62,699 nt of DNA from Gemmatimonadota bacterium (GTDB taxonomy: Bacteria; Gemmatimonadota; Gemmatimonadetes; Gemmatimonadales; GWC2-71-9), in NCBI GenBank assembly GCA_003222085.1, contig QHUK01000039.1, forward strand, positions 1-62,699, written 5' to 3'. Shown piece by piece: positions 17,598-24,003 of this stretch; position 1 is the first letter of the stretch; the number at the start of each line of letters is the position of its first letter. Below the pieces are notes generated by a model. It was given only the letters and a program-made list of their open reading frames with translations. It was not told the origin of the DNA and did no database searches. The position numbers and the translations under genes were made by a program.

Positions 17598-17620
17598 ACG
17601 GGCGGCAACATCCAGGCTCA
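17598..17620 (+). repeat. Remnant of the cassette C-terminus just after the stop codon
   Basis: The 23 bp directly after the TGA match the 3' end of the paralogous gene (19218-19240) at 22 of 23 positions, and in frame they encode TGGNIQA. The gene's own end also encodes LTGGNI. This suggests a tandem duplication or recombination between the two cassettes followed by a new stop codon. Confidence 0.6.
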
Positions 17621-17655
17621 CTGCGAACTTTGGAATCATAAGGAAGGAGTGACTG

Positions 17656-18369
17656 ATGAACGGCAAGAGCATGCATTGGGTGAGCGGTCTCGCGGTCCTC
17701 GGCATCGCCGTCGGGCTGACGGCCGGGTTCGCGGTGGCAGGCGCTGCCCAATCGGTGAGCGGGAAGGCGTACAGCACGTACGTCAACACGCCGCTCGGCT
17801 CCAGTGGTTACTCGCCATTGGCCGTGCTGCCGCCCGTCTCGGGGACGGACGGAGCGGAGGCAGACGCCGCAGGCAGTGCGCTGAACGTGGCGGGCGCCCT
17901 GTCGTCCGATTTCCTCAACAGCATCACGTCGGGTGAACTTGGAACGACGGAGTCGGGCGCGCAGAGCACGGCCAGCGCCGCGAGCGTCAACATCCTGAAC
18001 GGGCTCATCACGGCGGATGAAGTGGTGGCCAACGTCATGAGCAGCGTCATCCAAGACGGGGCCTTCAGTAACGCCGACGGCTCGACCTTCACCAACCTCG
18101 TGGTGGCTGGCGTGCCCATCACCTCGGGCGATGCGGCCGTGGCTCCGAACACCAGCACCACCCTGCCCGGCGTGGGGTACGTCGTGCTGAACGAGCAGAT
18201 CCCTTCGGGCGACGGAGTCACGAGCAGTGGCCTGACGGTGAACATGATTCACGTGTACCTGCAGAGCCTCACGGGCGCTACCTGCGTACTGGGCGTATGT
18301 ACGCCTGGGGCGCTCACGAACACCGGTGAGATCATCGTCGGGTCGGCGACGAGCGGCGTCGCCCGCTGA
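17656..18369 (+). CDS. Choice-of-anchor P-like secreted protein (copy 1)
   Basis: A 237-residue exported protein with a signal peptide (GLAVLGIAVGLTAGFAVAGA) and mature start QSVSGKAYSTYVN. The body matches the pattern I know from choice-of-anchor P family proteins: an N-terminal (A/G)Y...V...PLAVLPPV, a middle block of NILNGLITADEV, FTNLVVAGVPI, APNTSTTLPGVGYVVLNEQ, and a C-terminal NMIHVYLQS ... GEIIVGSA. No LPxTG, PEP-CTERM or other anchor tail is visible, so it is probably released or retained in the matrix. AAGGAG lies 8-9 nt before ATG 17656. A paralogue is at 19269. Confidence 0.8.
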   Translation: MNGKSMHWVSGLAVLGIAVGLTAGFAVAGAAQSVSGKAYSTYVNTPLGSSGYSPLAVLPPVSGTDGAEADAAGSALNVAGALSSDFLNSITSGELGTTESGAQSTASAASVNILNGLITADEVVANVMSSVIQDGAFSNADGSTFTNLVVAGVPITSGDAAVAPNTSTTLPGVGYVVLNEQIPSGDGVTSSGLTVNMIHVYLQSLTGATCVLGVCTPGALTNTGEIIVGSATSGVAR

Positions 18370-18597
18370 CGCGGTTGCTCGAGCGCGATAACGTGGTGCA
18401 GTCCGTGCCGGCAACGGTTATGTAGGGAGTTGAGTTATAGGTTGGTCGTGGGGTTGACGTGCTGGCCTAGCCCGTGTTGCGGGGCCGCGACTCCATGCGG
18501 CTGGTGTGTGGCGCGCACGGTTTAGCGCGCGCGCCACGTTGACGCCTCGCAATTGATGCGCCGGCAGCGCGCTGCGCGGCGGCGACAGCCCGTGTAA

Positions 18598-18627
18598 CTC
18601 TCGATTTCACAAGTAGCTCTCGAAGCC
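18598..18627 (+). promoter_or_regulatory. Conserved upstream block, candidate activator site (copy 2)
   Basis: The counterpart of 16810-16839, ending CTCTCGAAGCC, with the same 37-nt offset to the promoter. The rest of this 329-bp gap (18370-18698) shows traces of homology to the gap before copy 1 (GTGTGGCGCGC near 18510 and near 16716) and no coding pattern. Confidence 0.45.
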
Positions 18628-18634
18628 CGGCGAA

Positions 18635-18650
18635 TGGCATCTGTCTTGCC
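18635..18650 (+). promoter_or_regulatory. Sigma54 (-24/-12) promoter, cassette copy 2
   Basis: TGGCAT-CTGTC-TTGCC keeps the invariant GG and GC with correct spacing and the same CTGTC spacer as copy 1. It lies about 50 nt before ATG 18699, whose ribosome site is GAGGAGGCAGAGC. Confidence 0.72.
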
Positions 18651-18698
18651 GCGCCTCCGCAGCAGTTCGGCTGTACGCCCCTGCTGAGGAGGCAGAGC

Positions 18699-19244
18699 AT
18701 GTTCAGGCAGATCAATCTTGGGCTCGCGCCGTGCCTCGTGGCCGCTACACTGTTCGCGTGGGGCTGCGATCGACCTGCGACCCCGGCGGGTCCCAAACCC
18801 TCGTTTTCGGACGGCACCGGGTCTTGTGCGGCGGGCGCGCGGTTCACGGGCGGCGGCCGCATCGACCCACCGGTTGCTGGGAAGACGACCTTCGGCTTCC
18901 ACGTGGACGCGAGGGACTGGTGCTCGAGCACGGGCCCGATCAACGGCCAGGTCCAGACCGTGAATCATCCGACCAAGACCTTGATTCACAGCCTGACAAT
19001 CGACGACTTCGTCTCGATCGAGGATCCGGACTTCGGGCGGTGCGCGTTCTTCCGCGGAACGGCGCGAGTGAAGGAGGGCAACGGGAGCTGGGTGCAGGAA
19101 CCCTTCGGCGCCGTCGCGTGTGAGAAGGACGAGCCGGGCTCGAGTCCGGGCCTGGGCCCCGACCGTTATGGGATCTCGCTCCCGGATGAGCACCGCGAGA
19201 CCGGGGTCACGGAACTCACGGGCGGCAACATCCAGGCACATTAG
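18699..19244 (+). CDS. Secreted lipoprotein with TGGGRIDP motif (cassette copy 2)
   Basis: A 181-residue paralogue of the lipoprotein at 16914. The signal peptide ends in the lipobox LFAWGC, and the domain has RFTGGGRIDPP, GKTTFGFHVD, QTVNHPTKTLIHSLTIDD and the C-terminal ELTGGNIQAH. It is shorter than copy 1, which has an insertion after the first motif. The two copies have diverged strongly apart from the shared motifs, so the duplication is not recent or is under diversifying change. It is followed 25 nt later by the second choice-of-anchor P-like gene. Confidence 0.75.
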   Translation: MFRQINLGLAPCLVAATLFAWGCDRPATPAGPKPSFSDGTGSCAAGARFTGGGRIDPPVAGKTTFGFHVDARDWCSSTGPINGQVQTVNHPTKTLIHSLTIDDFVSIEDPDFGRCAFFRGTARVKEGNGSWVQEPFGAVACEKDEPGSSPGLGPDRYGISLPDEHRETGVTELTGGNIQAH

Positions 19245-19268
19245 GAACGTGAAAGGACGGGCCGAAGA

Positions 19269-19976
19269 ATGAGACGTTCGAGGATTCGAGCCGTGCAGGT
19301 CGTCGTGGCGCTGTGGCTGTTGAACGGCGTCACCGCGGCGCTCGCTCCGGTTACACCGGCGCAGTCGGTGAGCGGGCAGGCGTACGGCGCGCTCGTGCGG
19401 GGCCCAAGCGGCACGCAGCAGTTGGCACTGGCGGTGCTCCCCGCCGTGGCGCCGACGGACGGTGCCATGGCGGACGGCGAGGCCGACGCGCTGAGCGTGC
19501 CGGGCACGATCACCACGGAAGCCCTCACGGGCAACACGTCGGGGTCGATCGGAGACGCTGCCGCCGCCCAGAGCGTGGCGACGGTGTTCAACGTGAACCT
19601 GCTGAACGGGCTGATCACCGCGACTAACCTCACCGCCACGGTGAGCAGCACGAGCAACGGCGCGCGGGCGACGAGCAACGCGCTGGGGTCGACGTTCGGC
19701 AACTTGGTGGTGAACGGCGTCCCCATGACGTCGGGCGACGGCGCCATCGCGCCGAACACCCGGGTGAACCTGCCCGGCGTCGGCTACGTCGTGCTCAACG
19801 AGCAGCGGCCTACGGGAGACGGCGTCCGCGCGAGCGGTCTCACCGTCAACCTGATTCACGTCGTCTTGCAGAGCCTGACCGGCGGCGGCTGTACGTTGCT
19901 CGGCTGTCTCCCCGGCGTGCTGACGACGACGGGCGAAATCATCGTGGGCTCTGCCAGCAGCACCGCTGCCATGTGA
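19269..19976 (+). CDS. Choice-of-anchor P-like secreted protein (copy 2)
   Basis: A 235-residue paralogue of 17656. The signal peptide is followed by QSVSGQAYGALVRG, then NLLNGLITATNLTA, GSTFGNLVVNGVPM, APNTRVNLPGVGYVVLNEQ, NLIHVVLQSLTGG and GEIIVGSASS. The conserved C-terminal half is close to copy 1. Both lack a recognisable membrane or sorting anchor at the C-terminus. It ends the cassette region and is followed by a terminator hairpin. Confidence 0.8.
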   Translation: MRRSRIRAVQVVVALWLLNGVTAALAPVTPAQSVSGQAYGALVRGPSGTQQLALAVLPAVAPTDGAMADGEADALSVPGTITTEALTGNTSGSIGDAAAAQSVATVFNVNLLNGLITATNLTATVSSTSNGARATSNALGSTFGNLVVNGVPMTSGDGAIAPNTRVNLPGVGYVVLNEQRPTGDGVRASGLTVNLIHVVLQSLTGGGCTLLGCLPGVLTTTGEIIVGSASSTAAM

Positions 19977-19996
19977 TGGGGATTCGCGGAGACAGA

Positions 19997-20040
19997 GGCC
20001 CGGTCCGTTGGGATCGGGCCCTTCTCTGCGCACTCTTTTT
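19997..20040 (+). terminator. Intrinsic terminator after cassette copy 2
   Basis: GGCCCGGTCC (19997-20006) pairs with GGATCGGGCC (20011-20020) around a GTTG loop, with one G-U pair. A TTTTT run follows at 20036-20040. The T-run is 15 nt beyond the stem, but the flanking AGAG/CTCT may extend the helix. It separates the secreted-protein cassettes from the stressosome operon. Confidence 0.65.
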
Positions 20041-20112
20041 GTGCTAGCCGGCACGGGCTGACGCATCAAACCGTTGCATTCGCGCCATAAGGAGGGTATC
20101 GATACGATTGTC

Positions 20113-20135
20113 AACCTGCTGTGACATTAGCAGTT
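20113..20135 (+). promoter_or_regulatory. Inverted repeat upstream of rsbR, possible activator site
   Basis: AACCTGCT (20113-20120) and AGCAGTT (20129-20135) form an inverted repeat around an 8-nt spacer, 27 nt before the -24 element. A GGCGCGCC pair (20138-20155) forms another hairpin between it and the promoter. Either could bind an enhancer-binding protein. No similar repeat is seen at the cassette promoters. Confidence 0.35.
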
Positions 20136-20161
20136 AGGGCGCGCCAACCGGCGCGCCACCT

Positions 20162-20177
20162 TGGCACTAGCCTTGCT
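20162..20177 (+). promoter_or_regulatory. Sigma54 (-24/-12) promoter of the stressosome operon
   Basis: TGGCAC-TAGCC-TTGCT fits the sigma54 consensus at all defined positions. It is 41 nt before the rsbR start codon. It is the only promoter-like sequence I see in the 242-bp gap after the preceding terminator. Confidence 0.78.
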
Positions 20178-20218
20178 GTTGCGCCGCAGCAACATTCCAC
20201 TAGGCGAGGACCGCCGCC

Positions 20219-21127
20219 ATGGCCACCAAAGGCAAAGACGCGCTGCCGCCGCCGTCCGACCCACAGGCACAAACCGAGTCCACCGCGGCGCTGTTGCGCG
20301 AGCTGGTGGCGCATTTGCGACAGAACCGCACGCAGTTGCGCGAGGAATGGGCCCGGCGCATTACGCGGGCCCAGCTCCTGACGGCGATGACGGAGGAAGA
20401 GATCTTCGCCGAAGCGACGTCGGTGTACGACAACTACGTCGAGGCGCTGGAGACGGGAACGTTCGAGGCCCTGCAGGCGTACGCGCGCAACCTGTCCGAG
20501 CGCATCATCCCGCGCGGCGTCGAGACGCACGAAGTCGTCGGCATCGTGCTGTTGCTGCGTGACGTCCTGGCCCGCTCGCTGTTCGGCAAGTACCACGAAG
20601 ATTTCGACAAACTCAACCGCATCCTCGACGCCTACGAGCCCGCGGCGAACCGGATCGCGAACACCGTGGCCGTCGGCTTCGTGCAGGAGCGCGAGCGCAT
20701 CATCCGGCAGCAGCAGGAGGCGATCCGGGAGTTGTCCACGCCGGTGCTGCAGGTGCGCGAGCGCCTGCTGATTCTCCCGATCATCGGCGTCATCGACCCG
20801 CAGCGCGCGCGGCAGCTCACGGAGCAGCTGCTGCGCGCGATCCGCACCAATCGCGCGAAGGTGGTCGTCATCGACATTACCGGCGTGGCGGCGATGGACT
20901 CGAACGTGGCGAACCACCTCGTGCAGACGGTCGAGGCCTCGCGCCTGCTGGGGGCGACGGTTATCGTGACGGGCCTCTCGCCCGAGATCGCGCAGACGCT
21001 GGTGACGATCGGCGTGGACCTAAGCGAGATGGCCACGGTGGGCGATCTCCAGGGTGGCATCGAGGAGGCGGAACGGCTGCTCGGCTACAAGGTCGTCCCA
21101 CAGGAAGAGCTGGCTCCGAGGGCGTGA
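20219..21127 (+). CDS. rsbR: RsbR-type stressosome protein (globin-like + STAS)
   Basis: A 302-residue RsbR homologue. The N-terminal helical domain (about 20-150) has the non-haem-globin pattern of RsbR proteins (REEWARRITRAQLLTAM ... GIVLLLRDVLARSLFG), followed by a connecting helix and a STAS domain (about 170-290). The STAS phosphorylation sites align with B. subtilis RsbRA: the first falls in MDSNVANHL (Ser instead of Thr171), the second in PEIAQTLV (Thr205 kept). It would form the stressosome core with RsbS and sense stress through its N-terminus. It is the first gene of a coupled operon with a sigma54 promoter. Confidence 0.93.
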   Translation: MATKGKDALPPPSDPQAQTESTAALLRELVAHLRQNRTQLREEWARRITRAQLLTAMTEEEIFAEATSVYDNYVEALETGTFEALQAYARNLSERIIPRGVETHEVVGIVLLLRDVLARSLFGKYHEDFDKLNRILDAYEPAANRIANTVAVGFVQERERIIRQQQEAIRELSTPVLQVRERLLILPIIGVIDPQRARQLTEQLLRAIRTNRAKVVVIDITGVAAMDSNVANHLVQTVEASRLLGATVIVTGLSPEIAQTLVTIGVDLSEMATVGDLQGGIEEAERLLGYKVVPQEELAPRA

Positions 21128-21158
21128 GACGACCCCCCACTCCGTCGACGGAGGGCGT

Positions 21159-21551
21159 GTGGAAGTCCCGATCCTGAAGCAGGGCCACTACCTGATCGCG
21201 TCCATCCAGTCCGCGCTCACGGACGCGGACCTTTCGCAGCTGCGCGAAGCGCTGATCGAGCGCGTCGGACGCTTCCGGGCCCGGGGCGTGATCGTCGACG
21301 TCACAGCGCTCGACGTGATGGATTCGTTCGCGGTCCGGACCCTGCGCGACATCGCCCACATGGCGCGGCTGCGCGGGTCGGAAACCGTGATCGTCGGCAT
21401 TCAGCCCGAGGTCGCGTTCGCGATGGTGCAGCTCGGCCTGACGCTCAAGGGCGTCTCGACCGCGCTCGATCTCGAGGAGGGTCTGGCGTTCCTCGACCGG
21501 CAGATGCAGCTCCGCATCGAGCGGGGATCGGGACGGATCGAGCGTGGCTGA
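21159..21551 (+). CDS. rsbS: RsbS-type stressosome core (single STAS)
   Basis: A 130-residue STAS protein starting at GTG 21159 (VEVPILKQGHYLI), after GGAGGG. The start fits the B. subtilis RsbS N-terminus; longer in-frame starts run back into rsbR. The conserved phosphoserine region VMDSFAVRTLRD matches IIDSF of RsbS (Ser59), and GIQPEVAFAMVQLGL matches the following helix. Unphosphorylated RsbS holds RsbT in the stressosome. It overlaps rsbT by 8 nt. Confidence 0.93.
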   Translation: MEVPILKQGHYLIASIQSALTDADLSQLREALIERVGRFRARGVIVDVTALDVMDSFAVRTLRDIAHMARLRGSETVIVGIQPEVAFAMVQLGLTLKGVSTALDLEEGLAFLDRQMQLRIERGSGRIERG

Positions 21552-21954
21552 CGACCTGCTGATCCCGATCGCCGCCGACGTCGACGTCGTCACCGCCCGA
21601 CAACGCGGCCGGGATCTCGCGGCGGAGGCGGGGTTCTCGAGCGGGGACCAGACGGTGATTGCCGCGGCGATATCCGAGATCGCGCGCAACATCCTCATGT
21701 ACGCCAAGCGGGGCGAAGTCGCGCTCAGCCTCGTGACGAACGGCGACCGCCAGGGCGTGGTGATCGTCGCCCGGGATCAAGGCCCGGGAATCCGGGACGT
21801 GTCGCGGGCCCTCGAGGACGGCTACTCGACGTCCGGCGGCCTGGGACTGGGGCTCCCGGGGGCACGTCGCTTGATGGACGACTTCGACGTGAGCTCGAGT
21901 GTCGGCAAGGGCACCACTGTGACGATGAAAAAATGGCGCCGCATGAATGCGTGA
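21544..21954 (+). CDS. rsbT: RsbT-type serine kinase / switch protein
   Basis: A 136-residue GHKL kinase. The N-box is EIARNILMYA, the G1 box DQGPGI and the G2 region GGLGLGLPGARRLMDDF, all close to RsbT. RsbT phosphorylates RsbS and RsbR and, when released, activates an output partner (RsbU in Bacillus). The GTG start at 21544 overlaps rsbS and its end overlaps the next gene by 8 nt, indicating translational coupling. No rsbU gene is in the window. Confidence 0.94.
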   Translation: MADDLLIPIAADVDVVTARQRGRDLAAEAGFSSGDQTVIAAAISEIARNILMYAKRGEVALSLVTNGDRQGVVIVARDQGPGIRDVSRALEDGYSTSGGLGLGLPGARRLMDDFDVSSSVGKGTTVTMKKWRRMNA

Positions 21955-22588
21955 GGCGTCCGTGACCGCACCGCGGCTGATCGAGTGGGGCGTGGCCACC
22001 CTGGCCCTCCCCGGGGAAACGCAGTCCGGCGACCGGCATCTCGTCAAGCCAGTCGGGAGCACCGTGCTCGTGGCGGTCGTGGATGGACTCGGCCACGGTG
22101 CGGAGGCGGCGACCGCGGCGCAGGCCGCCGTCGCCGCGCTGGAGCGGCACGCGACCGAATCGCCGGTACCGCTCATCCAGCGCTGCCATCGCGCGCTCCA
22201 GGGGACGCGCGGGGCGGTGATGAGCGTGGCGGTGTTCGCCCGCCCCGAGCGCTCGATGACGTGGCTCGGCGTCGGCAACGTCGAAGGCCTGCTGCTGTAC
22301 GGCGACGGCGCGCCGCGGTCGGGTTCCACACGGGCGAGTCTGGTGACGCGCGGCGGCATCGTGGGGTCCGAGCTGCCGCGGCTGCACCCGGTCGTCCTTC
22401 CCATCGCTCCCGGCGATACGCTCATCTTCGCCACCGACGGTATCCGAGAGGGCTTCGCTGAGGGCTTGTCGCACGAGGCGGGGCCGCAACAACTCGCCGA
22501 TCAGATCCTCGCTCGCCACGGCAAGGGCACGGATGATGCGCTCGTGCTCGTCGCTCGGTATCTGGGCGGCGCCGGGACGAGGGGATGA
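21947..22588 (+). CDS. RsbX-like PP2C-type phosphatase
   Basis: A 213-residue SpoIIE/PP2C-fold phosphatase without extra domains, the size and position of RsbX (B. subtilis 199 residues). Metal-binding Asp motifs are VVDGLGHG (about residue 44) and FATDGIREG (about 165). It probably removes phosphate from RsbR and RsbS to reset the stressosome. A GTG at 21962 is an alternative start. Its TGA overlaps the start ATG of the sigma54 activator (ATGA). Confidence 0.88.
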   Translation: MREASVTAPRLIEWGVATLALPGETQSGDRHLVKPVGSTVLVAVVDGLGHGAEAATAAQAAVAALERHATESPVPLIQRCHRALQGTRGAVMSVAVFARPERSMTWLGVGNVEGLLLYGDGAPRSGSTRASLVTRGGIVGSELPRLHPVVLPIAPGDTLIFATDGIREGFAEGLSHEAGPQQLADQILARHGKGTDDALVLVARYLGGAGTRG

Positions 22589-24003
22589 CTCCAGCGGCTC
22601 ACATGGAGCCCTCGGTCCCGTCCGCAGTGCCGGGTAAGGGGGCGTTGGCGCTCTTGCGGATTCTCGTGGTCGCCGGCGAGGGCGGAAGCGCCGGCAGTCT
22701 GCTGCAAAACCTGCGACAATGGGCCGACGACGGTCGACTCGAGATCGACACCGCGCCGGATCTGCCGCGCGCGGTGCGACAGCTCGCCGGCCAGCGTTGG
22801 GACTTGGTGCTGGCCGTGCTGGGCGAGCACCCGGACGACGACCTGTCCTGGTGGGTCGACACGCTGCGGGGTGCGACGGGAAGCCCGCGACTCATCGCCG
22901 TCGCCCAGGCTCCGTCGATGGGCCTCGTGCTGCGCGCGGAGAAGTCAGGTGTGCTCGACGTCCTCTCCCTGCCGCTGCGACGCGACGAGCTGGTGCGCGC
23001 GCTCGAGCGGCTGCGCTCCGTGGCGAGCGAAACCGCGGTCCCGCTCCCGTTCGTCGAGCCGCACGCGGTCGGCCCGTACGCGTTGGTCGGCCAGAGCCCC
23101 GCCATGCTTGACGTGTATAAGCTGCTCGCCCGGGTCGCGGGGAGCGCCGCCACCGTGCTCGTCCAGGGGGAGTCGGGGACGGGCAAGGAGGTCGTCGCCC
23201 GCGCCATCCACATCAACGGCCCGCACACGGCGGGCGCGTTCGTCGCGGTCAATTGCGCCGCGATCCCCGAGAACCTGCTCGAGAGCGAGCTGTTCGGTCA
23301 CGAAAAGGGCGCGTTCACGGGCGCCGTGACGCGCAAGATCGGTCGCTTCGAACAGGCGGGGGGCGGCACCCTGTTTCTCGACGAGATCGCGGACATGAGC
23401 CTCGCGCTGCAGGCGAAGATCCTGCGCGCGGTGCAGGAGCGCGAGATCGAGCGCGTGGGGGGCGGCGAGACGATCCCCATCGATGTGCGCCTCATCGCGG
23501 CCACCAATCGCGACCTCAAGGACGCCATCAAGCAGGGACGTTTCCGCGAAGATCTCTACTATCGCCTCGCGGTCGTCACGATCCGGCTCCCCACGCTGGT
23601 GGAGCGGGGCGACGATCTCGTCTTGCTCACGGCCTACTTCGTCCGCCAGTTCGCCGAACGCTACGGCAAGAAGACTCGCGCGATTTCGGACCGGGCGCTC
23701 GAGCTGCTGCGCGCCCATGCCTGGGTGGGGAACGTGCGCGAGCTCCGGAATGTGATCGAGCGGGCCGTCATCGTGGCGACCGACGAGACGCTGCGGGCCG
23801 AGCACCTGCCGGACGAGCTGCGGGGCGAAGAGACCACCCTCGCCGACCGGCCCCAGGGCGGACTCCTGACCCTGGCGGAGGCGGAGGCGCGGCACATCGC
23901 CCGCGTGCTGGCGCATACCAACGGCCAGATCGGTGCGGCGGCGGAGATTTTGAGGATTCATCGCAACACGCTGACGCGGAAGATGAAGGAGTACGGCCTG
24001 TGA
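22585..24003 (+). CDS. Sigma54 activator with degenerate receiver, in stressosome operon
   Basis: A 472-residue enhancer-binding protein. Its N-terminal region (about 25-140) has the fold pattern of a receiver, but the phosphoacceptor position is Val (WDLVLAVLGEHP) and the acidic pair is replaced by VVAGEGG, so it cannot be phosphorylated in the usual way. The AAA+ domain (about 160-395) is complete: GESGTGKE, GAFTGA, GGTLFLDEIADM and RFREDLYYRL. A Fis-type HTH ends the protein (GAAAEILRIHRNTLTRKM). It is coupled to the RsbX-like gene by ATGA and to the TPR gene by GTGA. I infer that RsbT or the TPR protein controls it in place of a kinase. Confidence 0.94.
   Translation: MTPAAHMEPSVPSAVPGKGALALLRILVVAGEGGSAGSLLQNLRQWADDGRLEIDTAPDLPRAVRQLAGQRWDLVLAVLGEHPDDDLSWWVDTLRGATGSPRLIAVAQAPSMGLVLRAEKSGVLDVLSLPLRRDELVRALERLRSVASETAVPLPFVEPHAVGPYALVGQSPAMLDVYKLLARVAGSAATVLVQGESGTGKEVVARAIHINGPHTAGAFVAVNCAAIPENLLESELFGHEKGAFTGAVTRKIGRFEQAGGGTLFLDEIADMSLALQAKILRAVQEREIERVGGGETIPIDVRLIAATNRDLKDAIKQGRFREDLYYRLAVVTIRLPTLVERGDDLVLLTAYFVRQFAERYGKKTRAISDRALELLRAHAWVGNVRELRNVIERAVIVATDETLRAEHLPDELRGEETTLADRPQGGLLTLAEAEARHIARVLAHTNGQIGAAAEILRIHRNTLTRKMKEYGL

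Noticed and set aside
21054-21158. Longer RsbS starting inside rsbR
   Set aside because: The added residues are Arg/Ser-rich and unlike any RsbS N-terminus; GTG 21159 with GGAGGG fits the family length.
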